From a virus, in IMG/VR virus record IMGVR_UViG_3300010885_059349, positions 1 to 27,329 of that record: a stretch of 27,329 nucleotides of DNA, one strand, 5' to 3'. How positions within the stretch are numbered: the stretch's first letter is position 1; each line of letters opens with the position of its first letter. The position numbers and the translations under genes are program-made. The notes beneath the pieces are model-generated. The model saw only the letters and a list, made by a program, of their open reading frames with translations, was not told the origin of the DNA and ran no database searches. Of this stretch, positions 1 through 8,228 are shown in pieces.

Positions 1-266
1 CCACACGGAGGAGCTCCTGGATCTTTTTTAGCATCACCACCGGAATATGATGTTGCCGTTTCTGGTGGATAATTTGTTTTTATTCCACCTGCAGCATTAG
101 CTGGACTATTATAAACAGAAGGATTAGTCAAAGTTTGTTTGGTAATTGCCTGTTGTTGAGCTACAGCATCTGCGCTAACTTGAACTGGCTTATCATCAGC
201 AAAAGTGAATACAGATGATACTCCTGATGTTCCAGGTATTTTAAATCTATTGTGTGACCATAACAT
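1..266 (-). CDS. Unknown protein downstream of gp5, 3' end cut by window edge
   Basis: An open frame runs from an ATG at 266 to the window edge (88 complete codons visible, no stop). The start is supported by an AGGAG Shine-Dalgarno at 276-280, nine bases upstream, and lies 12 bases past the gp5 stop (279-281), so it is co-transcribed with the baseplate genes. The protein begins MLWSHNRFKIPG and continues with a low-complexity stretch rich in Ala, Gln, Thr, Asn and Pro, ending in view at KKDPGAPPCG. No family is recognised. Its position directly after gp5 suggests a structural or tail-tip protein, but this is inference only. The upstream ATG at 273 is in another frame and stops after eight codons. 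Confidence 0.7.
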   Translation of the reverse strand, partial: MLWSHNRFKIPGTSGVSSVFTFADDKPVQVSADAVAQQQAITKQTLTNPSVYNSPANAAGGIKTNYPPETATSYSGGDAKKDPGAPPC

Positions 267-278
267 CTATCATTACTC

Positions 279-2234
279 CTAAGACAAATAGAGAGCTTTT
301 TCAGCTTCTCTTCTTGTTGTTAATCCAGGCAACACTTTACCTGCAGCCTTATTCCATTCCAAAAAGGCATTAGCAGCTGATGCTTTATCTTGAGCATTTG
401 TAAATCTCAACATTGAAGATTTTGCTAAATTTCCTGCTCCAGCATTATATGCAAAAGAGCATAAAGCATCAAATTGGCCTTGTGTGACACATTGCGTTGT
501 TAATTGTTTACGCACAGAGTTAGCAAATTTGGTAACCATAGTCTGTAAGTCAGCTGATGCTTGTGCTTCTGTAACAGTATCTCCCAAATTAACTGGCCGA
601 CCTAAAGCCGCAGCTGTTGCACCATATCCAATCGTAATTGGTGGTCCTTTGGTAGCTGGGTCAACATAAGCATTTGCTCTAAATCCTTCGAATTTTTTAA
701 TTGTATTGATACAGTTAATGGAAGGAGTTAGTTGTGCGACAGGAATACAGGCTGCATCAGCATTGGCAACTATATTTGCTGTATTTGCTTGAGATGCTAC
801 CACAGAAGGGTCTGAAGTATTCGATGTTGATGGGCCATATTGTGCAGATTGATGCAAAGCATATGCTTGTTCTGGTGTCAATTCTTCCAATGGAACAACA
901 TCTAAATTAGGAATAGGTATTTCTTCTTCACTAAACGCCGGGTCATTCTTAGATGCTCTAAATGGAGCTTCATATATGTTAGGGTCAATAGCTGCCGCCG
1001 AAGGTGAAGCTGATTGTACACTTGGGCAAGCTGTTGCGCCGCCTCTATCAGATGGGCAACCAAAATCAGTATATCCAGATGCCGGTACAGTAAATGTATC
1101 GCCACCAATGTACATAGATTTGGTGCTATTCCAACGATAGTTACTAGTGCCAACAGTTTCATTGTATAAACTAGCTGTCATATTTTTAACACCAGAAGTT
1201 TCAGAATATATTGACGCTGTAACATTTTTCTGAACTGAAGATTCTCTAATTGTATTAGCAATAATATCAATCGAACCCGGTGTGGAGAATGTAAAATTAG
1301 CGGCTTTAAAGTTCATATTTTCACCTGCAGTAATATCAACTACTCCAGCAATTCTAGCAGTTAAATCATTACCTCCAATAATATTAACATCACCCCGAGA
1401 AAGAATATTGGTATCACCATCTACCGTAATATTTACTTTACCCATCACATGAATCATATCATCACCTAAGATGATTTGATAATTATTTTTAACAACTTTT
1501 TCTACTTTAGTGCCAGATGGATACATTTCAAAGAATGTACCTGTTCTGTGTAACATATGAATTCTTTCTGAGCCGGGTGTGTCATCCATTTCAAAAGCAT
1601 GGCCCGATTCTGTTTCAGTCACATGATTGAACGGAGGAGAAGCATTATATGCCGGATAAGGTTCGTCCCAAAAGTCACCAAATGCAGTTGGAACATTTTT
1701 ATCCATTGATGTTCGTTTAAGGCCTACTGCTGTATTAGCAATATTTTCATTACGATATAACCGAGAAGTTGTAGGTTCATTTAATTTAAAAGGATAAATT
1801 GGTGCTTTGTCTTTTTCTGTAACATTCACTCCAATTCCTGAATTATTAAATGTTACATTTTGTGGTGTTCTTGGTGATTTAGTTAAATCATCTTCATTTC
1901 TTTGGTCGGAGAAACCTTTACCTGTATTTGGTGCTTGATTTGGAACACCAGGAATAGTACCCATAATAATAGGGAACTGAGCCCAATCTCCATCAGAAAA
2001 GAAACCAATTACATAGTCACCTTCTTTAAGTGTAGCAGAAAGGTCTCCGCCATTAACAGGAAACATTGGTTGAGCCCAAGGCAAATCAGCGGTTGGAATT
2101 AAAATTTTGTTATCTGTGTGCCAACCAAAACATCTGACTTGACATCGACCAAGGCGTAATGGGTCATGGCGGTTTTCAACCACTCCCATGAACCATACAA
2201 ATCCATCTAAACCTATAAAATTTTTACGATCCAT
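279..2234 (-). CDS. 5: Baseplate hub spike gp5 with C-terminal GH24 lysozyme domain
   Basis: 651 residues. Residues about 10-95 look like the gp5 OB-fold (WFMGVVENRHDPLRLGRCQV, then WAQP, GDYVIGFFSDGD, IMGTIPG). About 240-390 is a strand-rich region with repeated VxI/GD patterns, as in the gp5 beta-helix needle. Residues about 508-651 are a glycoside hydrolase 24 (T4 lysozyme type) domain: KKFEGF with E516, YVD with D525, and TIGYG with T534, matching the T4 Glu-Asp-Thr triad with a three-residue insertion before Thr. In T4 gp5 the lysozyme sits between OB-fold and needle; here it is at the C-terminus. The protein would form the membrane-puncturing needle on the hub and cut peptidoglycan locally during injection. 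The start ATG overlaps the stop of the preceding hub gene (TAATG at 2232-2236). Confidence 0.9.
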   Translation of the reverse strand: MDRKNFIGLDGFVWFMGVVENRHDPLRLGRCQVRCFGWHTDNKILIPTADLPWAQPMFPVNGGDLSATLKEGDYVIGFFSDGDWAQFPIIMGTIPGVPNQAPNTGKGFSDQRNEDDLTKSPRTPQNVTFNNSGIGVNVTEKDKAPIYPFKLNEPTTSRLYRNENIANTAVGLKRTSMDKNVPTAFGDFWDEPYPAYNASPPFNHVTETESGHAFEMDDTPGSERIHMLHRTGTFFEMYPSGTKVEKVVKNNYQIILGDDMIHVMGKVNITVDGDTNILSRGDVNIIGGNDLTARIAGVVDITAGENMNFKAANFTFSTPGSIDIIANTIRESSVQKNVTASIYSETSGVKNMTASLYNETVGTSNYRWNSTKSMYIGGDTFTVPASGYTDFGCPSDRGGATACPSVQSASPSAAAIDPNIYEAPFRASKNDPAFSEEEIPIPNLDVVPLEELTPEQAYALHQSAQYGPSTSNTSDPSVVASQANTANIVANADAACIPVAQLTPSINCINTIKKFEGFRANAYVDPATKGPPITIGYGATAAALGRPVNLGDTVTEAQASADLQTMVTKFANSVRKQLTTQCVTQGQFDALCSFAYNAGAGNLAKSSMLRFTNAQDKASAANAFLEWNKAAGKVLPGLTTRREAEKALYLS

Positions 2235-3610
2235 TATCTACCTCTAATTGTTTTCCATGCCGATTGAGCGTTGTCTGGGTCAATATATTTGTTTGGTAAA
2301 CTTTCTTTTGATATTTCCATAATTGTAATATATTTGTTTTCAACATCAATTGATTGTTTTACAGCAGTTACAAGAAATTTACCTGAATAATATATATCTA
2401 TGTTTTTACCATCGGTAGTCCTGGTCAACTCAGGAAGATTAAATTCAATAACTGTACCAATTGTCATCTTAGGATCACCAGGAATTGAAATTTTATATCG
2501 AATAGCATGTAATTGGGGAATCTGTGCAGTTCTAAAAGGTATAATAGTATCTGTATTCACATCTTTAATGGATGGTTGTTTAGCTTTAATATATGCATTG
2601 TATGTAGAATCACCAGTATTAGTTATGATTGATTTAAGTACAGCCTGATATGTCGTATTAGCTGATTGGCCAAATCTATTTTGATTATTTGCTAACATTG
2701 GATAAGGATTCAATTTGTTTGAATTATTAAAATAGGTTATATAATCAAAATTTGTTGTGTTGTAATTCAATCCCAATAAATCAATTGATAACATTTGATT
2801 AGCATAAGCACCAGAATTAATCATATCCATAGTATCATAATTTGAAATCATTTCGAAACCAATAACATTGGTTGCTTCAAGTGATAAATCTTGAACTCTA
2901 GTATCATTAGGCATGTTTAAGTTTTTAGGTTCAAATTTATATGTCTTATATACTGGTCCTAAAAATAATGTTTGTAACGATTTAAAATTATAACCATATA
3001 AATTTTCAAAAAACATATAAGCTGAACCAGCTGTTTTTATTGTTTTGGAAACAGCTTGCGTACATAACCAATTAATAGCCTCAAAAGGCTTCAAATTAGG
3101 AATGATGATATCTCTAACACCAGTTGTTTCTTCATTATTTGTTGATAAAAATTTTGTATTCGCTGTACCTAATTGGTTAATCACAATGTCGTTGACAATT
3201 TCTGAAACTTTTTTATTTGGATATGATTTGCTAATTTTATATTGCTCAGATAGGATAGCTTCTTCTGAGCAAAAATGCAATGTATATGTTTCGTTTTGTA
3301 AATTGACCAGATGTCTATTTGATATTTTATAGATTCTAAATGTTTTAGTAATTTTAATTAAGTCTCCAGGTTTTGAAAAACTTAAAATCAAATAATCATG
3401 ACCATTGAAAGCCAGTTGAGAAATATACCCAACTGAATCATTAATTGTTATTTGTCCAGTGATGAAATTATTGTATATATCCTCATAATAATCAAAATAT
3501 AAAACCATGAACCTAAATTCATAAGGTTGTCCTAATGATGTAATAATTTTACAAGAATCAAGTGTAAAATCCTGAGGATTTAACTGTGTGTTTAACTGAA
3601 AATCAGCCAT
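2234..3610 (-). CDS. 27: Baseplate hub protein, gp27-like
   Basis: 458 residues, between gp53 and gp5 in the baseplate operon. The N-terminal part (MADFQLNTQLNPQDFTLDSC, then TGQITINDSVGYIS and LILSFSKPGD) resembles the first barrel domain of gp27/gpD-type hub proteins. A later segment (KKVSEIVNDIVINQ, IIIPNLKPFEAINWLCTQAV, AYMFFENLYGYNF) is typical of these hubs, which form the trimeric ring that gp5 plugs into. Assignment rests on these motifs, on length (T4 gp27 is about 390 residues) and on being translationally coupled to gp5 through TAATG. It lies three bases downstream of the gp53 start region in a continuous minus-strand operon. It could equally be described as a gpD-type hub; the role is the same. 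Confidence 0.75.
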   Translation of the reverse strand: MADFQLNTQLNPQDFTLDSCKIITSLGQPYEFRFMVLYFDYYEDIYNNFITGQITINDSVGYISQLAFNGHDYLILSFSKPGDLIKITKTFRIYKISNRHLVNLQNETYTLHFCSEEAILSEQYKISKSYPNKKVSEIVNDIVINQLGTANTKFLSTNNEETTGVRDIIIPNLKPFEAINWLCTQAVSKTIKTAGSAYMFFENLYGYNFKSLQTLFLGPVYKTYKFEPKNLNMPNDTRVQDLSLEATNVIGFEMISNYDTMDMINSGAYANQMLSIDLLGLNYNTTNFDYITYFNNSNKLNPYPMLANNQNRFGQSANTTYQAVLKSIITNTGDSTYNAYIKAKQPSIKDVNTDTIIPFRTAQIPQLHAIRYKISIPGDPKMTIGTVIEFNLPELTRTTDGKNIDIYYSGKFLVTAVKQSIDVENKYITIMEISKESLPNKYIDPDNAQSAWKTIRGR

Positions 3611-3613
3611 AAT

Positions 3614-4390
3614 TTAAGAGCTCATTAATTTTATAAATTGTGATTTAACATCCGATATTATTTCTTTTCTGATTAAATTTATTGTTCTCTTTGATTCATT
3701 CAAAATCTCTTCATAAGTATAACAATCAATTGGTTGTTTTGTTTCTTTTACCGTAACCGTTGTTGATCCTATTGTCTTAGTGGTTGAATAAGGAATTATA
3801 CTATTGAATTCAGTAAATGATAAATCAATAGCCCATTTTGTGCCATCCCAAACATATAAGTATTTTGTATCTAAAGTCTGATAACAATCACCTACAATAT
3901 TATTTGAACTAGGTAATACAGATGAGTTTGTAACATTTGCTACGACTACTCCATCCATATCAAAACCTTTAACTCGGTAAGGAATAGTAACAGGTATTAC
4001 AAAAGTATTTGAAGTTGTTAAACCAAACGAACCATCAGTTGATGAAATTGTTTTTTCATAATGGTGTATAGTTATTGAAGCATTAGCTTGTGAACCATAT
4101 TTGTCAGCAATAAATGTTGAAAATTGTTGATAAGTCATAGGCCAATCATAAAGTGGGTCAATAATTTGATTAGGTATTAATACGGCCCAATGTAATTCTG
4201 AGTCACCATAGTATTTTGAGGCAATTATTTCAGGAGTATCACCATCTTGTATATCATATTGATAATATAATGAAGCATTATCTAAGTCTTTTTGTAAAAG
4301 TGCTGGTCGAGTCATCAAATCGGTAATGATAGATGTTATGCCATTGTTCGTGTAAGCTAATTGTGGGAAATATGTAAAATATCTTGACAT
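3614..4390 (-). CDS. 53: Baseplate wedge protein gp53
   Basis: 258 residues. The N-terminus carries the gp53 signature: MSRYFTYFPQLAY, DLMTRPALLQKDLDN, and a LysM-like stretch YDIQDGDTPEIIASKYYGDS followed by LHWAVLIPNQIIDPLYDWPM. In T4, gp53 clamps wedge subunits together when six wedges join around the hub. The remainder is a strand-rich region with a KYLYVWDGTKW motif like that seen in virion structural proteins, and the end is helical (EEILNESKRTINLIRKEI). The start ATG overlaps the gp48 stop as TAATG at 4388-4392, and the hub gene follows after three bases. T4 has gene order 4-53-5, so the neighbourhood is partly conserved. Confidence 0.92.
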   Translation of the reverse strand: MSRYFTYFPQLAYTNNGITSIITDLMTRPALLQKDLDNASLYYQYDIQDGDTPEIIASKYYGDSELHWAVLIPNQIIDPLYDWPMTYQQFSTFIADKYGSQANASITIHHYEKTISSTDGSFGLTTSNTFVIPVTIPYRVKGFDMDGVVVANVTNSSVLPSSNNIVGDCYQTLDTKYLYVWDGTKWAIDLSFTEFNSIIPYSTTKTIGSTTVTVKETKQPIDCYTYEEILNESKRTINLIRKEIISDVKSQFIKLMSS

Positions 4391-5409
4391 TAGTAATTAT
4401 CCTGTGCAACTCTTTGTTTTGTAACAATTTCAGTTTCGGTAAATTGTAGAGACATTCTTATATTTGTGGGTGAACCATCAGCAAATGTTGACCATCCATT
4501 TGGTGAATAATCAACATTCATGCCAGTTAAAACAACTGAGCCAACTTGATGCAAATTTGGATTGATTTGACCATTAAATAAGAAATCAATATCAAATTCG
4601 GAAGGAGGCACAAAGAATCGTCCTACTGAATCGGTAACAACCTCTGGCGCTTGATGAAATCTAAACAATTTGATAATATTTTGAACATTTTTAGATTCAT
4701 CAGCATTAAATGGAGAAAACATAAAATCAAATTGAAAGGTTCTCATTTGAGTACCTTTGAACAATACTTCTAATTGAGGATTAGCAGCATAGCCAGCTGA
4801 GAATAAAGCAAAGTCTGTAGCACCTTCACCCATACCCAAAGCTCCTTTAACTAAATTTACGCCAGATTGTATTAATCCAGGTTTTAAAGCTGATACGGAT
4901 TTATTTGACATAAAATCTTTACTAGCTGAAGCAGCTAATGAACCATATTCTCCCAATTTACCTAAAGCATCAGTCAAACTATCTGATTGCCATTCAGCAT
5001 TATATGAAACATTAACGGAGTCAGGCATATACAAAGCAATAGCTTGTGTAATTCTTTTTGTTTTTCTTGTTGTTAAAGCTGATTGAGCTTGTTGAACCTT
5101 TTCACCACCTGGAACCAATTTAGCATCATTGGCTTGATTGAGAGCTGACCTACCACCAGCTGCTAAAACACTAGATGTACCGGCACCAGTTGGAGTTGCT
5201 ACTACACTAGAATAACTTTGGCCACTCATATATTTTGTATTTTCAGCCACATTGATGTAAAAGTTTATGTAATGGCCGCGAGCTTGTGTGCCCAAATCTC
5301 TAGGATAATAGAGGCCTGAGAAATTGTAACTACTCGAATATAAATCAGCCAATGGTCCGTTTATTTGTTGAGTGGCATTTTGCGAAAATGGAACATTATT
5401 GTTAGCCAT
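4390..5409 (-). CDS. 48: Baseplate tail tube cap gp48
   Basis: 339 residues, first gene of the minus-strand baseplate operon. The C-terminal half has the gp48/gp54 family pattern: LEVLFKGTQMRTFQFDFMFSP, VQNIIKLFRFHQAPEV, FFVPPSEFDIDFLFNG, VVLTGMNVDYSPNGWSTF, then a final strand SLQFTETEIVTK. This is a tail-tube-like fold that caps the hub and starts tube assembly. The N-terminal half is Ala/Ser-rich and less conserved. The start ATG at 5409 has no strong Shine-Dalgarno (upstream bases GACCTTACC). A CATAAATA late-promoter-like octamer sits about 30 bases upstream at 5440-5447, overlapping the start of the divergent gene 4. Confidence 0.85.
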   Translation of the reverse strand: MANNNVPFSQNATQQINGPLADLYSSSYNFSGLYYPRDLGTQARGHYINFYINVAENTKYMSGQSYSSVVATPTGAGTSSVLAAGGRSALNQANDAKLVPGGEKVQQAQSALTTRKTKRITQAIALYMPDSVNVSYNAEWQSDSLTDALGKLGEYGSLAASASKDFMSNKSVSALKPGLIQSGVNLVKGALGMGEGATDFALFSAGYAANPQLEVLFKGTQMRTFQFDFMFSPFNADESKNVQNIIKLFRFHQAPEVVTDSVGRFFVPPSEFDIDFLFNGQINPNLHQVGSVVLTGMNVDYSPNGWSTFADGSPTNIRMSLQFTETEIVTKQRVAQDNY

Positions 5410-5439
5410 GGTAAGGTCTATTAAAATTAATATATATAC

Positions 5440-5447
5440 TATTTATG
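5440..5447 (-). promoter_or_regulatory. Candidate T4-type late promoter (CATAAATA) for the baseplate operon
   Basis: Minus-strand octamer CATAAATA, one base from the T4 late -10 consensus TATAAATA, about 30 bases before the gp48 ATG. The same octamer occurs ahead of gp32 (12816-12823). This phage encodes a gp33-like late-transcription coactivator, so late promoters of this type are expected. The plus-strand ATG of gene 4 (5445) lies within the motif. Confidence 0.45.
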
Positions 5448-5885
5448 AAGAAAAATTACAAAGGTATATTTACTCCTATAAATCCCAGCAAATACAATGG
5501 TAATTACAAAAATATTGTTTACCGTTCGTCTTGGGAGAAAAAGGTTATGATATGGCTAGATAATAAATCAGATGTGGTATTATGGTCATCCGAAGAAATA
5601 GTTGTTCCATATAAGTCTCCAGTTGATGGTAAGTTTCATAGATATTATGTTGACTTCTATGTTCAAATAAAAACAACTAATGGCCAACTGAAATCATTTT
5701 TATGGGAAGTTAAACCTAAGAAACAAGCTACTGAACCTGTTAAAAAGAGTAGATTAACGAAACAATACATCAATGAAGTTGTTACTTGGTCGATTAATCA
5801 AGCCAAATGGGAAGCAGCTTCAGAATTCTGTAAAGACCGAGGTTGGGAATTTAAAATATTAACCGAAGACCACTTAAATTTGTGA
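5445..5885 (+). CDS. 4: Head completion protein gp4 (gp50), TnsA-like nuclease fold
   Basis: 146 residues, matching T4 gp4 in length and pattern: YKGIFTPINPSKYNGNYKNI, YRSSWEKKVMIWLD, VVLWSSEEIVVPYKSPVDGK, FHRYYVDFYVQ and LWEVKPKK. The E...D...ExK spacing (YRSSWE, YYVDF, WEVKPK) fits a PD-(D/E)XK/TnsA-type core, known for this family. In T4, gp4 acts after packaging to make heads competent for tail joining. It is the first gene of the plus-strand cluster. No Shine-Dalgarno is visible before the ATG (upstream is almost purely A/T), but the N-terminus aligns with the family start. A plus-strand TATAAATC at 5339-5346, inside gp48, could be its late promoter. Confidence 0.9.
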   Translation: MKKNYKGIFTPINPSKYNGNYKNIVYRSSWEKKVMIWLDNKSDVVLWSSEEIVVPYKSPVDGKFHRYYVDFYVQIKTTNGQLKSFLWEVKPKKQATEPVKKSRLTKQYINEVVTWSINQAKWEAASEFCKDRGWEFKILTEDHLNL

Positions 5886-5897
5886 GATAAATAGAGT

Positions 5898-6545
5898 ATG
5901 GCTATAAATATAAAACCTTCAAAATTAACAGATTTAACTGCACAAAGACGAGGTGCAGAATTTCAACGATATTCGTCTGAGGCTTTACGGTGGTTTACTA
6001 GTAAGATTAATAATTTGCGTAATCCAATTACATTGGCTAGACAAATTAAACAAGAAACTGGCCGCAACACAAATAGGTTTGTTATTGGTGGGTTATATTA
6101 TTATTATTACAATGCTAAAACGGCTGATAAATTGACTTACTGGGACGCATTTCCTTTGGTGATACCATTGGAAAAATATAGTGATGGTTTCTTGGGTTTA
6201 AATTTACATTATTTACCCCCAAGAATTCGTGCAGGGTTTATGGACAAATTAATGACCAAAGCTATCATGAATGAAAGTGATGACCCAATTAAAGTAAGAA
6301 TTAGTTACGAGATATTGAATGCAACTAAACGATATAAAGAATTTAGGCCTTGTTTAAAAAGATATCTATATTCAAGCATTGCTAGTAAGATATTAAAAGT
6401 ACAACCAGAAGAATGGGAAACGGCTGTAATGTTACCAACTCAACAATTTCAAAAAGCAAGAGCGCAAGAAGTGTGGCAAGATTCTATTATGGAAATTAAA
6501 GGACACACACAACATGCTAATACAGCGCATGTTATAGGACAATAA
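5898..6545 (+). CDS. 2: Probable DNA end protector, gp2-like head protein
   Basis: 215 residues, starting 12 bases after gene 4. Visible segments include MAINIKPSKLTDLTAQRRGA, YYYYNAKTADKLTYWDAFPL, VIPLEKYSDGFLGLNLHYLP, RYKEFRPCLKRYLYSSIASK and PEEWETAVMLPTQQF. This pattern is conserved in T4-like phages of aquatic bacteria. In T4, gene 2 (DNA end protector, shields packaged DNA ends from RecBCD) is the neighbour of gene 4, and the assignment leans on that synteny as well as on recalled family resemblance. The sequence GATAAATA lies 5-12 bases before the ATG, but it is too close to serve as this gene's own late promoter. Certainty is moderate; the safe call is a conserved T4-like virion/head protein. 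Confidence 0.6.
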   Translation: MAINIKPSKLTDLTAQRRGAEFQRYSSEALRWFTSKINNLRNPITLARQIKQETGRNTNRFVIGGLYYYYYNAKTADKLTYWDAFPLVIPLEKYSDGFLGLNLHYLPPRIRAGFMDKLMTKAIMNESDDPIKVRISYEILNATKRYKEFRPCLKRYLYSSIASKILKVQPEEWETAVMLPTQQFQKARAQEVWQDSIMEIKGHTQHANTAHVIGQ

Positions 6546-6547
6546 CA

Positions 6548-7276
6548 ATGGCACAAACTTTATCAACTTTTATATCTTCTTTTGCTGATGAACTAGCAAA
6601 ACCATCCAGATTTGATGTTAGTATCACATTGCCTTCTGTTTTAGGAAGTATTGTAGATTCTTTTACATTATCTTTAAGATGTGAAACCGCTAATTTACCA
6701 GGTAGAACTTTAGAAACATCAGATTTAAGAATATATGGCCCATCGGAAAAGATGCCCAATAGGTCTTCATATGAAGATATTACTATGACCTTTATTGTGA
6801 CAAATACTATGGTTGAAAAAAAGGTGTTTAATTCATGGATGGATTATATTAATCCAACAAATACTTGGAATTTTGAATATAAATCAAACTATGTGTCAGA
6901 TATAGTTATTACTCAATATGATTTAAGTAATATCGATGTACATAGTGTTAAATTGATTGAAGCTTACCCTATTGCTATCACGCAAATGGATTTGGATTGG
7001 GCCAATCAAGATTATCATAAATTGAGTGTAACTTTTACATATAGATATTGGGAAGTTGTTGGACAAAATACAGCAGATGGGCAACCAAATGCAACAACCC
7101 CCACCGTTGGTGGTCCATCAACGAATCAAGCAGACAGTATTTCAGTGCAAGATACTTTTAATGATTATCTTGCCAGTTATAATAATCAAACCATTGGAGG
7201 TTTGAATTTATCGGGAACCGGTTCAGTACCAACTACATTTGGAACTGAAATAGGCGGTTCAAATTTAATAAGTTAG
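6548..7276 (+). CDS. 54: Baseplate tail tube initiator, gp54-like (tail-tube fold)
   Basis: 242 residues. The first 170 have the T4 tube-protein pattern: FDVSITLPSVLGS, LSLRCETANLPGRTLETSDL, IYGPSEKMPNRSSYEDITMT, FIVTNTMVEKKVFNSWMDYI, IDVHSVKLIEAYPIAITQMD and LSVTFTYRYWEV. The C-terminal 70 residues are Gly/Thr/Asn/Ser-rich and probably flexible. This fold is shared by the tube subunit gp19 and the initiator gp54. Its position with gp26-like and the tape measure, rather than beside a sheath gene, favours the initiator. AGGAC at 6536-6540 provides the ribosome site, and the gene starts two bases after the preceding stop. Confidence 0.7.
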   Translation: MAQTLSTFISSFADELAKPSRFDVSITLPSVLGSIVDSFTLSLRCETANLPGRTLETSDLRIYGPSEKMPNRSSYEDITMTFIVTNTMVEKKVFNSWMDYINPTNTWNFEYKSNYVSDIVITQYDLSNIDVHSVKLIEAYPIAITQMDLDWANQDYHKLSVTFTYRYWEVVGQNTADGQPNATTPTVGGPSTNQADSISVQDTFNDYLASYNNQTIGGLNLSGTGSVPTTFGTEIGGSNLIS

Positions 7277-7308
7277 TAATTTTTTATTTTTTATTATAGG
7301 AGTTAATT

Positions 7309-8034
7309 ATGGCATTACCTAGAATTGATACACCAACCTTTGAAGTTGAATTGCCAGTATCAAAACAGACAATTAAATTTAGACCTTTTCTTGTAAAAGA
7401 GCAAAAGATTTTATTAATGGCGATGGAAACCAATGACAAAACTTCTATCGAAAACAATATTTATCAAATTTTAGAAAATTGTATTCTAAACAAAGATGTT
7501 GATATTAACAAATTACCAATGGTTGATGTGGAATTTTTATTCTTACAACTTCGTGCTAGGTCAGTTGGTGAAGTAGTTGAAACCAAATACAAATGTGAAA
7601 ATGAGGTTGATGGTAAAAAATGTAATAATTCAATGGAAACATCATTTAACATTTTAGACCTTAAAGTTAAAATGCCTGAAGAAAAAAATGATATCATTCA
7701 ATTAACAGATAAAGTTTCTATCAAAATGAAATATCCAAATTTTGGTGCAACAAAAAATATTAAAAAAACTGAATCAGTTACAGATACAGCTTTTGAATTA
7801 TTAGTTGAGTGTGTTAATTATATTGCTGAAGGTGATGACATTTATTATGCTCATGAATTACCAAAAAGTGAAATTATGGAATTTTTAGAATCATTATCTA
7901 GGGCTCAATTTGAAAAAATTGAAAACTATATTGGTAATTTACCTAAACTCGAAAAAGAAATCCATGTCAAATGTAAAAAATGTGGTTTTGACCACAACTT
8001 AGACATAGAGGGCCTCCAAAGTTTTTTCGGGTAA
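7309..8034 (+). CDS. 26: gp26-like baseplate/tail assembly protein (0-frame product)
   Basis: 241 residues with the T4_baseplate (gp26) family start: LPRIDTPTFEVELPVSKQTI then KFRPFLVKEQKILLMAME. Four cysteines form two pairs (C96 and C105; C222 and C225 in VKCKKCGF), suggesting a zinc site that joins the middle and the C-terminus. A strong AGGAG site precedes the ATG. The gene ends in TTT TTC GGG TAA, where positions 8022-8028 form a T TTT TTC slippery heptamer. A -1 shift there extends the protein into the gp51-like frame. With the tape measure next door, this looks like the short form of a tail assembly chaperone pair, in the manner of lambda gpG. T4 gp26 is classed as a baseplate hub assembly protein. 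Confidence 0.85.
   Translation: MALPRIDTPTFEVELPVSKQTIKFRPFLVKEQKILLMAMETNDKTSIENNIYQILENCILNKDVDINKLPMVDVEFLFLQLRARSVGEVVETKYKCENEVDGKKCNNSMETSFNILDLKVKMPEEKNDIIQLTDKVSIKMKYPNFGATKNIKKTESVTDTAFELLVECVNYIAEGDDIYYAHELPKSEIMEFLESLSRAQFEKIENYIGNLPKLEKEIHVKCKKCGFDHNLDIEGLQSFFG
8022..8028 (+). promoter_or_regulatory. -1 programmed frameshift slippery site T TTT TTC
   Basis: In the zero frame, codons 239-240 of the gp26-like gene are TTT TTC preceded by T, a perfect X XXY YYZ heptamer. It lies three bases before the zero-frame stop codon. The -1 frame is open from 7992 (after a TGA at 7989-7991) to the TAA at 8226-8228, and the gp51-like reading frame has no start codon near its beginning. No strong downstream stem-loop was found by eye. 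Confidence 0.75.
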
Positions 8035-8228
8035 CATTTAGTCATGAAACATTGGGAAATTATTATAAAACTAATTTCTCTTTGATGCAACACCATAAGT
8101 ATAGTCTCACGGAACTTGAGAGTATGATACCGTGGGAAAGAGACATTTATATCGTTATGTTAATTCAGTTTATTGAAGCTGAAAATGAAAAGATTAAACA
8201 ACAGAACGCCGAGAGAAAAAGAAAATAA
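8028..8228 (+). CDS. 51: gp51-like C-terminal extension made by -1 frameshift
   Basis: The -1 frame after the slippery site reads RVTFSHETLGNYYKTNFSLM, then QHHKYSLTELESMIPWERDI, then a helical Lys/Glu-rich tail ending ERKRK. The segment YSLTELESMIPWERDIY is typical of gp51-like short proteins in T4-like phages. The first in-frame ATG is about 60 bases in and would discard the conserved N-terminal half; no Shine-Dalgarno precedes it. Production as a gp26-gp51 fusion of about 306 residues is therefore the likeliest expression mode. The stop TAA shares a base with the tape measure ATG (TAATG at 8226-8230), so ribosomes that shift would finish at the next start codon. Confidence 0.75.
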   Translation, partial: RVTFSHETLGNYYKTNFSLMQHHKYSLTELESMIPWERDIYIVMLIQFIEAENEKIKQQNAERKRK

